In this document: positions 1 to 12,027 of the stretch, piece by piece
How positions within the stretch are numbered: the stretch's first letter is position 1
Layout: every line of letters begins with the position of its first letter
Origin: Antedon mediterranea
Lineage: Eukaryota > Echinodermata > Crinoidea > Comatulida > Antedonidae
Assembly: GCF_964355755.1 (NCBI RefSeq)
Contig: NC_092679.1
Span: forward strand, 21,006,932 to 21,070,931
Length of the DNA: 64,000 nt
Direction: 5' to 3'
Position numbers and translations under genes: made by a program
Notes under the pieces: model-generated
What the model was told of the DNA's origin: nothing
Databases searched by the model: none
Seen by the model: only the letters and a program-made list of their open reading frames with translations

Positions 1-66
1 ATTCTTATTTTATAGTCTCTGAAATAAACAGTGTTCCCTCAAAAAAGCTTGCTAAACAATGGAAAA

Positions 67-262
67 ATATAGTAACTGCAGTAGCTGCCTGCAGTAGAAT
101 GTGGCATGGTCCCTTATAATTTAACATGTATATAACAGTATATAATATTAATTGTTCTTTATATCGTGTATAAAAATGATTTAAACCATTAAAAGATAAA
201 GAGTAAGTAAAGTATAGTTTACTGCAGTAACTGCAGTAGAATGTGATGACATGGTCCCATAT
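67..262. repeat. Two copies of a CTGCAGTAG-containing repeat
   Basis: Two stretches of about 50 bp (67-118 and 212-262) share the order TATAGT, ACTGCAGTA, CTGCAGTAGAATGTG and ATGGTCCC, with small indels between them. A shorter relative with two ACTGCAG sites lies at about 1378-1415. The palindromic TACTGCAGTA core also occurs as a facing pair near 32.99-33.05 kb, so this is probably a small dispersed family rather than a one-off duplication. Function is unknown. Confidence 0.6.
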
Positions 263-1685
263 TTAAAGAAGTATTTAATAGTAACCTTGTTTCTTCGTTA
301 TTTTCTTAATATCAATAGTAGAATGATTTGCTTTCTACAATTTCATTTATGATTACCTTTTTTGCAAAATGACATTTATTTTTATAGCATAATAAAAAAA
401 CACTTACACTTGATGTCCAGTTGCCTACTACAATTGTGTCTTTCCCCTACATTCTTTGCAAAGTAATTAAAATGTATGTAGAGATTCACGTAACAAATTA
501 AAATGTTAATATATCTATGTGAAATTATGAAGATCTTGAACAATTACTACTTATGTATTGCTATTTAATGATATTGTTAAATGATAAAAAACAACAAAAA
601 TTTCTATTGAGAATTGCAATAAAGATATATTTTTAATTAGTTCAGTTCAGTTGAATCTAATAGGAATATTTTGTTTTCTCTTTCTTTCAAAAATGATAAT
701 TTTAATCAATTTTTCCAATGGTTAAGAAAAGATATTTCTGAATAGATATTTATTGTATTGTTATATAAAATTTTGATTTGCATAAATTAAAAAAAAGTAG
801 TTCTCTACCACACAAGAGAAGTTAAAATTTATATTTACAATGTAATATTAATAAAATGTAAAAAACAAATGGTTAATTTAAGTTAGTTGAAGTTAAAAAA
901 AAAGTAAAACTCAATCTTTTTCCATTGAATCTTTATTTCCATTCTTCACTTTATGAAAAAGTACAATATCACATTCTTAGAAAAGAAAATTAATTTTGTG
1001 ATAATTTAAACTAGGCAGTTGTAAAAATTAAAGTAAAACAAATGTAATGTTTTACTACAGTTTTTCTTTCATTTTATGCCAATTGTCGAGGCATGTCGAC
1101 ATCAGCTGTGGCAACATTGAAAATGAATAATTTAATTGCCAATCAGGGTAGTTTACTCAAGGACAAGGATAACATACAAAACAAGACATTTTGTTTGTTT
1201 CATAAACAGATGTGTACAGTATGTGCTATATTAAATTATGGACTCTCTTCCATGATTACATTTTATAAATAGTTTTTTCTTGAGCAAACATGATACAGTG
1301 AGTGAATATGCATAAAGAACACTATAAAAGTGATATTGACAGAAACTGCAAAGTAAAAGGGTCTTTATTTTGAGATATAGTTACTGCAGAAAACATAATA
1401 TACTGCAGTATTAACAGATTATTATTATTATTGCTATGCCACTTTTATTGGCTAGCTGCAACCAAATCAACAGTTTCTTTATTTGACATTTAGGATAAGA
1501 TGTTTTTTACACCATGGCCAGTTATTTGGAAACAAAAGCAGAAAGAAGAATAAGCAGAAACTTGTTTATATAAAGTTTATTTACCGCAACAAAAATAATA
1601 TTTGGTATTATTCAGCAGAATGGAATGGAACGTGCAAAATATAACTTACTATAGAATAGAAAGCAAAGACTTTTAAAAATGTCTG

Positions 1686-1800
1686 CACTTGTGACGTAAC
1701 CATATGAATATGATGATGTCATATCAATACCATATTTGGGTACACCACTACCATTTTTTTTTGTCAAACTAGTTTGATAGTGTAGACATGAAGAGCTTTA
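1686..1800. mobile_element. Family-1 miniature inverted-repeat element, partial copy A
   Basis: The right half is clear: TTTGATAGTGTAGACA followed by an AGAGCTTTA end, preceded by the family's internal blocks ATGATGATGTCATATCA and CATATTTGGG. The left terminal repeat is degraded beyond recognition. There is no coding capacity, so it would have been mobilised by a transposase encoded elsewhere. It is assigned by similarity to the better-preserved copies at 11.2, 11.9, 30.1 and 56.9 kb. Confidence 0.7.
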
Positions 1801-3611
1801 GAGCTACTCTTGTTCACAAACAAAACATTTTCAATTAATTAAGCGGAAGAATCTAAATATTTACTCAACAAATTCATACACAAAAATAAACAAGATGCTA
1901 GTAGTTTTTACAATGCTTGAATAAATTCAGTAAAAGAGCTAAACCTGATTTGATTAACAATAATAGAATTAATTATGTATGGTGATATTATACTATACAA
2001 TGTAATCGTGTAAAGCCAGACTGTACATCAGACAAAATAATAAAATTAATATTTGTAACATCTGGTTAGAGGTAAAATAGAATGTAAATATTGTTAAAAA
2101 GATAATATGGAATTTATGAAAGAAATATTGATATAACTATATGCCAGATCTTTTGTGGGTATTTTCTAGATCTATAGTACGTATGACCACAGTACTGTTT
2201 CTATAATGATAAAATAACAATGTAGATTTAAGCCAGGGGAAACACAAGTTATCATTGACATCACCTTTCAAAATTTGGACAAAAACGTCGCATCAACTCA
2301 AGGTCGATATGTCAGTGACAACCTATCTAGTCTTTAGACTCTGTTATGCCTACACTTTGACATTAATACCACAGAAAATCCTAATTTGTGATACTGTAAC
2401 AAAAGAAAAGAATGAAAATAAACCAATCTTTCATCACCAATCAGTAATATCATGGAAAATTTATATGATACAGGGAGGACTTTCGCATACAGGTTGCTGA
2501 TGATGAATGAGAGAAACATATATGGCCTTATATAATGTTTAATATCTAATCTATATACTTAATATCTTTACAATAAAATGGGAAAATCAAATTGGTTACA
2601 TAAGTTTCAAAATCAAAATTATTATATAGTCATGAACAATGTTTTAGGGCGTGCTGAGTTTAAAACATCAAATTATCCAATATTTAAAATAATTCAATTT
2701 AAATATTAATAAATTGTAATAAAAACCTTACCTATTATTTAGCATCCCATTTAATGATACTCAGATGGAAAAACGACCTAGAGTAATGGAACGCGTTGTC
2801 ATTTTTATAAGCCTACAGAATGATAGCTGGGAAAGGATAAGCTGGCCTTGTATAGTGGGATCTATATTGAATATGAGTAGCTAGTTTTGATAATTGCTGG
2901 TACTACCTGGTGTATATATTACCTAAATATTATTATCTGCTTGCATTGTTTTACATACTTAACATAATATCAAGGGTATTTTGTGAATGCTTACCTTTTA
3001 GTATGAGTAGGGACTTTTTATTTGTATGACACGTACAATGGCACCAAACACCAAAAAACGAAGCATTACATACTTAACGCACCGCGTATAAACGTGAGCC
3101 ACCATTGTAAAATGTAGTTTCAATAAATATTATATGTTATATTATAAGAGACATTTCCATCTACAAACTAATTAATGTTGGGAGAGCTATATGGCACAAT
3201 GGAGAGTTGAGACCTAGACAAATGCACATACAGTAGTGCACGATAAAGAACTATTTGGAAAAAGCAGGGGCTTTTCTGTAAGGTTGCGCTGCACTATGGC
3301 TGCCTTGGTTTTCCCGCGCCTAATCGGAATTTTCTCAATATCCATATTTTATTTATTGTGGACCGTTAAATATAATTTAACATTTAAGCTAACTTAATGT
3401 AAATTGCCTTGACACTATCATAGATCTGTGTGTAAACAACAGATAATCGTCACGCTCTGCTGCTTTGTAGTTTTTAATTTCATCTAACATATTGTTTTTT
3501 TGCACTAATAGTAATACTTTTTTTTGTACTAATAGTAATACTGTTTTACCTTTAATTTGTGGCCCTATAGTCAGAATGTATACGCAACATTGCTATTTTT
3601 ATCTTTTTCAG

Positions 3612-3672
3612 TTGTGCGTACTACAAAAATCTTCAATACATTGTCCAGTACAATTATGATTTTACCAAATAA
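3612..3672 (+). CDS. Candidate plus-strand terminal coding exon (weak)
   Basis: A strong acceptor-like tract (TTTTTATCTTTTTCAG) ends at 3611. After one base the frame reads CAYYKNLQYIVQYNYDFTK and stops at 3670-3672, and an AATAAA poly(A)-like signal overlaps the stop codon. Acceptor, open frame, stop and poly(A) signal in order would fit a last exon. However, another frame is also open, T-rich DNA produces such tracts by chance, and no partner exon is seen upstream in the window. The product is not recognised. Confidence 0.2.
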
Positions 3673-4908
3673 AAGTTTAATAAATTCTAGTTTATTTATT
3701 TACAGTCTTCTATTAAACTAATTGTAACATTAGAACATTAGGTATGGACATGACAATTGCGATTTTTATGTCAGTTAGGTACTTCAGATTTAATTTGAAT
3801 GCAATCATGTTTCATTTTATCAGGAAATGAATTTATTAATTTACTTCAAGTGCCAAACTTTTTATCAGTTTAACATTAAATTTGAAATAAAAATCTAATT
3901 GTTTAAATATGGACTTGAAATTGACAAATTACAAAATGCGTTGTCATTGTATGCTAATTTGCATATTTTTATAAAAACTTTATGAAAGAAATATTTTTTC
4001 AGATTAAAAAAATGTAATTGTTTACATTTGTAAGTTATTTTTTAAAGACACCTTCCCTACAATTTGTGATGTTTTGTAAAAATAATACATATATTACTTT
4101 AAAAACATTAAACCAGGTCATTCCTTGTCTTAAATGTACGATTTATGGTAAATTATGATAAAAAGTGCAATGCATTTTGGGATTTATAGCGGGCCTATAT
4201 AATTAGTAGAATCGACTTTTTTTTTCACATTTTTAACCATTTAAAGACGAAAAAAGTTATCGAAATAGGACCATATAGTATTATTTTTACATTAAATATA
4301 GTTTGTGTCTTAAATTAGATCTAAAAAACGTAGGGAAGGTGTCTTTAAATTTATTTTATTTTTTAATTTATTTTAAATCAACTGACAGAGATAAAAACCT
4401 CCACTAAAAAGTTGTAAATAAATGTATTATTCTGGTGTGTGTGTGTATTCCTCATTCAATCAATCGTTCGATTTATATAGCGCCATTCCAACATTCATTG
4501 CTCAATAAAAAAATAAAATAAAAAAAATTAGAAAAGGTGAGTTTTGAGTAGTGACTTAAAGTGACTCAATAATGATGTGTGTTTAATGTTCAAGGGTAGG
4601 TGGTTCCAGAGCCTAGGTCCAGCAACAATTATAAAAAATAGCAGTCTATAGGCCTAACTGTCAGTAACCTACCATATTAATTAAAAATTCTACCAGTAAC
4701 AAATTAAAATGCCAACCTTAATTAATTCTGGGTATAATAACTGTTACATTTTCAAGGAATTAATAAAAATAGATTTTCAAGGTTTAATTAAAAAAATATG
4801 ATATCATTAAAGCATAAGGAAGATTGAGTAATTAATTTTTATGGCTCTTCTGTTAATTGGATTTGCCCCTCTGTTCACAACATACCAATAAAAGGATATG
4901 ATGATATT
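3673..4908. other. AT-rich non-coding DNA with a short GT run
   Basis: Nothing gene-like is visible. A short GT microsatellite lies at about 4436-4447, directly before the interspersed repeat fragment listed separately. Confidence 0.6.
4460..4660 (-). repeat. Interspersed repeat fragment with TATATAGCGCC end
   Basis: The stretch starts with CAATCAATCGTTCGATTTAT followed by ATAGCGCCATTCC, has an A-rich middle, then AAAAGGTGAGTTTTGAG and GTTCCAGAGCCTAGGTCC. The reverse complement of the left edge (GGCGCTATATAAATCG) resembles the GCGCTATAAAA block of the short retroposon-like tail at 37.5 kb. I infer an old, internally deleted copy of an interspersed element, probably retroposon-related and oriented on the minus strand. 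The exact family is not assigned. Confidence 0.5.
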
Positions 4909-5063
4909 AAGCTGTCAAACTATATGTTACAAAAAAAGATATCATAGCACTACAATATTTGGGCATATCACCACCATATTTGGGCACATCACCACCATAT
5001 TTGGGTGTGCAAATCACACTTTTTTGTCACATGCTATAGTTTGGTAGTATAGACAGGGCTTTA
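4909..5063. mobile_element. Family-1 miniature inverted-repeat element, copy B
   Basis: It opens with AAGCTGTCAAACTATATG and closes with TAGTTTGGTAGTATAGAC plus AGGGCTTTA, a diverged version of the family ends. The interior carries three tandem copies of a unit like CACCACCATATTTGGGCA. Other copies have this unit once or twice, so short internal repeats expand within the element. No coding potential. Confidence 0.75.
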
Positions 5064-5528
5064 AACAGCTATGTAAAAACTATCGAATACTGTTTGTGCA
5101 ATAGGTCAAGTACTGTAGGCCTACTAAAAAAAGTACTTATCTAAAACCAAGCCTACAAACAATTACTTAATAGCTATACACCCTATACTAGCTAAAGCCC
5201 ATCAATGATTAAAAAGATAATTTTCCAAGATTCCGATATCCGTGAAATATTAATAACTTAACGTACTTCCTACTTAGATGTCCGGATAAAACTTAGGCCT
5301 ACCCGTTCCAGGTATTTTGTAACGGAAGTCTGACTAAAGGCTGCTTCATACACCTATAATTTTTTAAACACTAAATGCCTCATAAATATTTTTTCCAAAT
5401 TATTTACATGTACATCATGAGAAAAACCTAAAATTTACTATATACAGTTATGTCCTTAAAAGTTTTTTTTGGTTTTGAATATATAATTAACAATATAAAA
5501 TAAAATGATTTTCCAGTCAAAATAGACA

Positions 5529-5640
5529 TAGACAAACTTTATCTGTCAGAAATTGTTCTCCTTGGCAAGATAAGATATTTAAATTATACATCAAACTTTA
5601 TTTGCCAGAAATTGTTCTCCTTGGCAAGATAAGATATTTC
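5529..5640. repeat. Two-copy 59-bp tandem duplication
   Basis: The block containing AAATTGTTCTCCTTGGCAAG and ATAAGATATTT is repeated at an offset of 59 bp with few differences. It lies in AT-rich DNA with no gene around it. A recent local duplication is the simplest reading. Confidence 0.85.
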
Positions 5641-6479
5641 AATACATTTAAAATAAATTAAGAAACATTTTGAATAAAATACTTTTAAAATACTACAAAA
5701 CATACAAAATATTGCAAACTGGAATTAAAAATATCTCTTGAGTTTTGAATTGAATTATTAGGTAAATAACTTTACCAATTGTAAGTATAAGTTTCTTTTA
5801 TTCATCCATAAGAAAATATAATATTGAAAAAAGCTTAAAAACATCATAGAGTGAAATATGGACAAAAAGGAAGGAGAGAAAAGCTCAACTTCCAATTCTT
5901 TTAGAAGACATCAAGCAAATCATGTACAAATTAATTAATATCAAAGTACATTAGTATAAAAGTGATGTAGTTAAGATAACATAACAATTAAACATTGATG
6001 AGAATTACTGTTTTTATTAAAATATTAAATTTGAATTATCATAATTTTTGGTTTTAAAGGAATTTTAAACTGATCATATTTTTTCTTTTTATGTTATTTG
6101 ATGAAATAAATATTACTGAATTGGAAAACAGATTTTGTTTTATTTTGTTTACAAAAATACAAGTTAGTTGGCAAATGAAATTGTAAATAGGTTTGTGTTA
6201 CACTATTAATGTATGTCAAAAAGTACAGTCAAAACCAAATTGAACTAGAATTCAATATTGAGAAACCAATTTATATGATTCAGAATTAGATAACACGCCA
6301 TACAAAATCACGTCGTCAACCAAGAATTTTTATTAGTGAGCCGATACAAAACACTAGAACGCTAATTTACTATTAAATAAGTTAACGTGTATATTATAAC
6401 AGATTTGAAATGACTGCACAGGTTTATCATAGGTCATTTACCTTAATCAATACAAGCCTAGTTAATAAAAGATTGGGTA
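5641..6479. other. AT-rich non-coding DNA
   Basis: I see no exon, RNA gene or repeat structure in this spacer before the 135-bp tandem array. Confidence 0.6.
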
Positions 6480-7165
6480 TAACACTATTGTATATTTTAT
6501 TCCTTTGTTGTTAGTTATTCTGGGAAAATAATAATAACATGTACACATACAAGTGTAGGGTTACATAAATATACCCTTATTTGGAAATGGATTTTATTTA
6601 CTACTAAAAAATATAATTATTGTTAAATAAAATATAGTGTTTTATTTTGTTGTTTGTTATTCTGGGAAAAAAACACAGGTACAAGTGTAGGGTTACAAAC
6701 ATATACCCTTATTTGGAAATGAATTTTATTTACTACTAAAAAATATAATTATTGTTAAATAAAATATAGTGTTTTCTTTTGTTGTTTGTTATTCTGGGTA
6801 AAAAAAAACACAGGTACAAGTGTAGGGTTACAAACATATACCCTTATTTGGAAATGAATTTTATTTACTACTAAAAAATATAATTATTGTTAAATAAAAT
6901 ATAGTGTTTTCTTTTGTTGTTTGTTATTCTGGGTAAAAAAAAACACAGGTACAAGTGTAGGGTTACAAACATATACCCTTATTTGGAAATGAATTTTATT
7001 TACTACTAAAAGATATAATTATTGTTAAATAAAATATAGTGTTTTCTTTTGTTGTTTGTTATTCTGGGTAAAAAAAAACACAGGTACAAGTGTAGGGTTA
7101 CATACACACTGTAAACCCTTATTTGGAAATGAATTTTATTTACTACAAAAAAATATAATTATTGT
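6480..7165. repeat. Tandem array of an about 135-bp unit, about five copies
   Basis: The anchor TTATTCTGGG occurs at about 6516, 6658, 6790, 6925 and 7060, giving spacings of 142, 132, 135 and 135 bp. Each unit holds ACAGGTACAAGTGTAGGGTT, CCCTTATTTGGAAATG and a run like CTACTAAAAAATATAATT. The middle copies are nearly identical and the outer ones more diverged, as expected from unequal exchange. No frame stays open across units, so this is a non-coding satellite-like array. Confidence 0.95.
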
Positions 7166-7501
7166 TATTAGTTATAGAATAGTGTTTTGCATATTTAAGA
7201 AATTATAGTGAAATCATTTCTAAGTATAGTACTAATGGTGGTTACATATTGTGTACTTTTTTATATACTATAAAATATGTGTTATTGTTAGTATACAATA
7301 TTACTGTATTGAAAAAAAGGTTAGTAGTATTAAAAGGGGAATGACTTGTTTAAATAGCATTTTTCTTGTAATCTAGTCTCTCAGAATTAGACTTTCTTAA
7401 AAACAGAATTAGACTTTCTATAAAACAGAATTTTAAACTCCTTTGGTCACAATGATCCAAATGTTATTTTATTTTTCCAAATGCATTCAGAACCATACCA
7501 T

Positions 7502-7657
7502 AGGTCTACAGTATCAACTTTTATGTGACAAAAAAATGTGATGTGCCCATATATGTACATGATGATGTCATATCAATACCATATTTAAAAATTTCACTAC
7601 CATATTTGGGAACATCACAGTTATTTTGTTTAGTTTGATAGTGTAGACAGAGCTTTA
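7502..7657. mobile_element. Family-1 miniature inverted-repeat element, copy C
   Basis: The right end TAGTTTGATAGTGTAGACAG plus AGCTTTA is intact. The left end has decayed to GTCTACAGTATCAAC. The interior shows TTTATGTGACAAAAAAATG, ATGATGATGTCATATCA and two CATATTT blocks, in the order seen in other copies. Confidence 0.8.
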
Positions 7658-9271
7658 AAGGTTCTCTTTAGACCAGTCAAATGTGGCCCGAATTCTTCAA
7701 AGGTAAATGTACAATACATCCTTATATGAACGCACTTTAAACTTTTACAAAGAAATGATATTGATTGATAATAATTAAATATTCTAAAAAAAGACTATTA
7801 TTACATTTAATTGATACAAACTATCAAAAAACGTAAATGGAAAATGCAAATGTAGGTCACTACGATGGGTAAATAATAACATCTGCAGGGTTGCTGTTAT
7901 ACGTAAATCAAATGAGCTTGTACTTTATTACAGGGATGAAGTAACAGTCAGTAATTGCTATTAAAATGGGTTGAAATAAGGTGGAGATTTTCCTCAATGA
8001 ACAAAATTATATAATACTGTAGGTTACCTAACGTTTTTTTTATTTAATTGTCTGTGTTTGTAAAACAATACCATTCACTAAAATTGATTTTTTGTGCTGA
8101 TATGGGTAAACTTCTATTTTCATTCATTTAGCATCCATTCAACAATACATTTAAAATACATAACAAATAAAAATTACAAAACTAAGTACATGCTATTAGA
8201 AAATAGATTTACTGTATTTATATTGGTATTGTATTTTGGTTGAAATTTGGTAGCTTTTCCTAAAAACCAGTATTACATAAAGGTTTTTAATGAATAATAC
8301 AAATTCTTTTATGTACAATAATTGTCAATACTTTTAAAACAATACATTTGTTTGCCCTAAAAATTAGTAAAAATACAAGTATACATTTATTTATATATGC
8401 CTAAGTGGTAATTACAAAAAATGGTTAAACCCCAAAATGGAATAAGTTTTATTAATTATACCATCATTTGGGAATTATATAATTGATATTGGTAATAAAA
8501 ACAAACAGTCAAAAAAAAGGGCTGGAAAGTAGGCTACCCTTAGGCTGGATGAATCTTTGTGGTGGAATCGTAACGAAGCTGGCAGAAGGAGGACACAGGC
8601 CTGTAAAACGACTTTACAATTGGAATACCCGAAGGGCAAACTTTACTATTTTCAGGGTTTCTACTAACCCATTTTAACACCTGGTAGAACTTAAAAGTCA
8701 ATTGGTACCAGAGGGCTAGCAATTATTGTATTTACTTGTTGATCGCTATCTTTATTAAGTAGGATTGATGATGATTTTTAGGTTGAGAGTGTTGAATCCG
8801 GGAGTTGTTGTAATAATTTAACAATTCCCTGGTTGAATAATTCATTTAAATATAGACACATGGTTAATAATCATGAGGAGTTTATAACCAAACTAATATT
8901 AATAATAATTGTCATTTGTAAAATCATTTATTATTGTTATAACTGATAAAAACATTATTCAATAAACTTGGAAGTCCTAAAACAAACTGAAACTGAATTT
9001 CTTCACCCATAAATATAAAGTATAAACATTGTAACATAGATAAAACATATCAAGGGATATTAAATTGTAAAACAAAATTAAATATAGGTATTGATTGTAG
9101 ATTTGAAAATAACAAGGGGCCTTATTAATATTTAACTGTACTGTAAAAAAGCAAAAGTAAATTTATATCAGAGTGATTTAAGAACATCATTTTGACCATC
9201 TTAATAATTTTGAAAAGTAGAATAGTAGAAATAAAAAATATTCAGATAAACTAATTTGGAATAAACATTTA
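7658..9271. other. AT-rich DNA with one GC-richer patch at 8.5-8.7 kb
   Basis: Mostly featureless. The patch 8515-8720 is less AT-biased, has open frames on both strands (8483-8677 plus, 8540-8722 minus), and holds the candidate minus-strand terminal exon listed separately. Neither full-length frame has a recognisable domain. Confidence 0.5.
8540..8578 (-). CDS. Candidate minus-strand terminal exon (weak)
   Basis: On the minus strand an excellent pyrimidine-rich acceptor (CCTGTGTCCTCCTTCTGCCAG, whose final AG is at 8580-8579) leads into a frame reading LRYDSTTKIHPA and a TAA stop at 8540-8542. A second acceptor, TCGTTTTACAG ending at 8601, would give a different and longer frame (ACLLLPASLRF...). 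Both start in phase 0, matching the phase-0 end of the candidate exon at 9919-9966. The product is not recognised, and I cannot tell which acceptor, if either, is used. Confidence 0.2.
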   Translation of the reverse strand, partial: LRYDSTTKIHPA

Positions 9272-9345
9272 AAGAAGAACAATGTATTTAATAAAGAACA
9301 ATGTATTTTATAAAGAACAATGTATTTTATAAAGAACAATGTGTT
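9272..9345. repeat. Four-copy 19-bp tandem repeat
   Basis: AAGAACAATGTATTT recurs at 9275, 9294, 9313 and 9332 with an exact 19-bp period. The array ends right at the pyrimidine tract of the candidate exon at 9358. Confidence 0.9.
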
Positions 9346-9357
9346 CTTTTATTACAG

Positions 9358-9405
9358 ATTCACACCTCTGTGGACAAAGAAGTGTGAGAACGGACACTGG
9401 ACAAA
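9358..9405 (+). CDS. Candidate 48-nt internal exon, plus strand
   Basis: The acceptor tract GTGTTCTTTTATTACAG ends at 9357 and a consensus donor GTAAGT starts at 9406. Two of three frames are open. One reads FTPLWTKKCENGHWTK, with one base before the first codon and two left over at the end, so the exon is phase-symmetric at 48 nt. The other reads SHLCGQRSVRTDTGQ. Neither is recognised. Both splice signals are close to consensus, but the unit is short and no partner exon is identified on this strand, so chance cannot be excluded. Confidence 0.3.
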
Positions 9406-9411
9406 GTAAGT

Positions 9412-11196
9412 TAAAACAACCCCCAAATATTACAATTATTTATACTTGTTTACTTACTTTAATATGCCTAACTATAATATATAGATTAAATATTGTCTTT
9501 ATCGATTTTGTAACTTCCGCTGTACATAATAGACAAGACATCGTTAAAACCCGTTTGGTAGGCCTATACGAACACGGTTGGTTCATTGTCCGTCCATTCG
9601 GTCATCAGACCGGCCGTAGTGACAAATGATGAACACACAATCGTTACGTACGCAAGGTATCTTAACAAAAAATATTCGGAATATTCTGTTGTGATTAGAT
9701 TAAAGTTTTATAGCAACGTCAAATTGACAGACGGTATTTTATAATTACGTAAAATACAGGTTTAAAATTTCCACTCCAGTGCCTCGGAGCATCTCGGAGG
9801 AGGATACTACCGGAGCATCCTATATACCTACAAAGATCAAATGTTCTACCGCGATTGACCGGTATCTATCCTTCTTCGGACAAATCACCATCGTGATTTT
9901 TTCTCTATTTTAACTTACCCTTTTAAACTGAGCATACTTCATAGAAAGATCCCCGCATGTACATTCCTGGGATATTCGTTCTCATAGAATAATGGAAAAC
10001 TTCCAGATTCGATCATTTCATTACAAAGTACACTGTGTATGTGGTAAAACAAAGCATGCCATATGACTCACACGCAACCTTTTGTGTTTACCGTATCTGC
10101 AATCTGTTGTAAGCATTCACCGACGATTTAATACATAGCGCCCTCTATAATCTTAACCAATCACTGGTCTACGGTTAGTCCAAGACGATTTTTTCGAGTC
10201 GCAAGAATTTTAATTCGACACCCACCGATATATTTTATACATTAGATGTAGAAACAGACACACATTATATGACGTGAGTTGTATCTGTGTACATATAAGG
10301 ATAAATGATTGAAGATTTTATTACTTTTGTAAACTACTTTTTCTTAAGGTAACTTTTGCAAAACTATCGAGTGTCTCCGAAGTAAAAATTGTACTGTATT
10401 TAAAAAGTCTGAAATTTCAAACCAATTCGTTCAATAATGTCATTTATTTTCTGGAACGAATTTTTTTATTTTTTACTATATTTGAAAATCTTCAAATGGT
10501 GAAATATTTTTACACATATTAGAGGCTTGGTTGAACAATTTATTTTGTTGATAAAACTATAGGTCTGCTTTTGTTTTGTATAAATCTTAATGTTTTAAGC
10601 CGTTCAGTTTTGCCGATTATCGTTTATACAAGATATAAACCGATACATCGTGTAGATCAATGTATCTGGAAAAACGTTTTTCGACGCAATAAAAACTTAT
10701 TATGTGAATGCAGACATAAACCCACCAAGGACGATATCTTTTCGTTTTAGGGTAAAGTGTGGATTATTAGGTAATAGCCATATTTTCTGTTAACTTAATC
10801 GTTAAGTAAACTTTTCTAACAGACCTACTTCTGAAAATAACGAATCATTACTGGACATCAATACCGCCCTCATTAAGCACGCTAACATTAATGCTATTGC
10901 ATCCAAAATGTAGGCCTACACATTCATTAATATTTTGATTATATGGTTTGTGTTACAAACAAATGTTAAATATTACACCAACTAATTTAAGTCGTTAGAT
11001 GACATGTTTAAGATGTTTTCTCTATAAGCCGAATGAAAACGGACGTTTATACTCTTTCGGATTTACGAACTAAAACAATAATAATAGATTTAAAACATTT
11101 ATTACAATAATAAAGTTAGATGCACTAGGCTTATATCTCAATGCTTCGTCCATTACAAATTTCGTTTGTTTTATATCTGTATTAAATCCTCAATGT
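9412..11196. other. Mixed-composition DNA, mostly without features
   Basis: GC-richer patches lie at 9530-9640 and 9770-9990. The stretch 9740-9895 has a plus-strand frame open for about 45 codons but no acceptor or donor of quality. The minus-strand exon candidate at 9919-9966 is listed separately. From about 10.0 to 11.2 kb I see nothing. Confidence 0.5.
9919..9966 (-). CDS. Candidate 48-nt internal exon, minus strand (weak)
   Basis: On the minus strand the acceptor CGAATATCCCAG ends at 9967 and the donor AAAAGG|GTAAGT follows at 9918. The open frame reads ECTCGDLSMKYAQFKR, exactly 16 codons with phase 0 at both ends. The two other frames carry stops. It would join in frame after the candidate exon at 15023-15108, which ends in phase 0. 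The pyrimidine tract is mediocre and the protein is not recognised. Confidence 0.25.
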
Positions 11197-11357
11197 TTAA
11201 AGCTCTGTCTAAACTATCAAACTAGTTTGACAAAAAAATGTTATGTTCATAATAGTGATATGCCAAAATATGGTAGTGATATGACATCATCATGTCATGC
11301 ATATATGGTCATATCACATTTTTGTCACATAACGTTTGATAGTGTAGACAGAGCTTA
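11197..11357. mobile_element. Family-1 miniature inverted-repeat element, copy D (well preserved)
   Basis: The ends AGCTCTGTCTAAACTATC and GTTTGATAGTGTAGACAGAG are nearly perfect inverted repeats of about 24 bp. The flanks are TTAA-like on both sides (TTTAAAGCTC at the left, GAGCTTAACG at the right), which suggests a TTAA or similar target duplication, although the boundary cannot be fixed from one copy. The interior has ATATGGTAGTGATATGAC and CATCATGTCATG. Non-coding. Confidence 0.9.
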
Positions 11358-11908
11358 ACGAATAGTATGTTCATATTTAAACAATTTGAAATAACGAACA
11401 TTTTTTATTTATGCCAAATTAGATGTAGGCTTAGATAAATAGTGTAGTTTTTTTGTTTACATATTATAAATGATTGTATGAACGAAATCTTAATATATGT
11501 GCAGATTCGTATAGAAGGGAGGATACGTTTATGAATTCAATCTTTCACTGAGACTGTATAACAACATTGTTGTCCATTTTCGATTTTCAGATTCTGAATT
11601 ACTAAACTATTCAAATAACAATTAAAATAAAAATGATAACAGAAAATGCGACTATTAATGCTAGAAATAGTAATAATAGGCATAATTATATATTGATATT
11701 TATTTATGTATCTCTATTTCTATCTATATTTCATTTCAACGACACGACACAATAAAGTATATTTGTATCATAGTAGTATTATATGAAGATATCGATGAAT
11801 TTAAAGAAATTTGTGAACAATTTTTACATTTAACTAATAGAAATACTAATATAAATTTTCATGAAATTAACTACAAAATATTGACGAATGAATTATGCGA
11901 AATATCAC

Positions 11909-12027
11909 AGCTCTGTCTACACTATCAAATGTGACAACAAAGTATGATGTACCCAAATATTGTAGTGATATGCTTAAATATGGTAGTGTTGTTGTCACAT
12001 ACAGTTTGATAGTGTAGACAGAGCTTA
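11909..12027. mobile_element. Family-1 miniature inverted-repeat element, copy E (short form)
   Basis: It has perfect ends (AGCTCTGTCTACACTATC and GATAGTGTAGACAGAGCTTA) but is only about 119 bp. It lacks the ATGATGTCATATCA segment found in longer copies, so it is an internally deleted derivative. It lies about 550 bp from copy D. The minus-strand frame 11867-12118 runs through it and is therefore not a gene. Confidence 0.9.

Larger units (their letters stand above)
1..3600. other. AT-rich non-coding DNA
   Basis: Apart from the repeat pair near the left edge and one family-1 inverted-repeat element, I see no gene here. Short open frames such as 2255-2500 (81 codons) have no splice-site support, no recognisable domain and an AT-driven codon choice, so I treat them as chance. 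Minus-strand donor-like sites exist near 2730 and 2995, but the sequence upstream of each is closed by stops or lacks a convincing acceptor. Confidence 0.6.

Noticed and set aside
350-470. Minus-strand frame with AKNVGERHNCSRQLDIK and a GTAAGT at 404-409
   Set aside because: Looked like a zinc-binding or transposase-like exon at first, but spacing fits no known finger, the acceptor is weak and the rest of the frame is AT-driven.
2730-3080. Two good minus-strand donors (AATAG|GTAAGG near 2732 and AAAAG|GTAAGC near 2996)
   Set aside because: The first is preceded by in-frame stops in every frame. The second has an open frame (VCNASFFGVWCHC...) but no acceptable acceptor.
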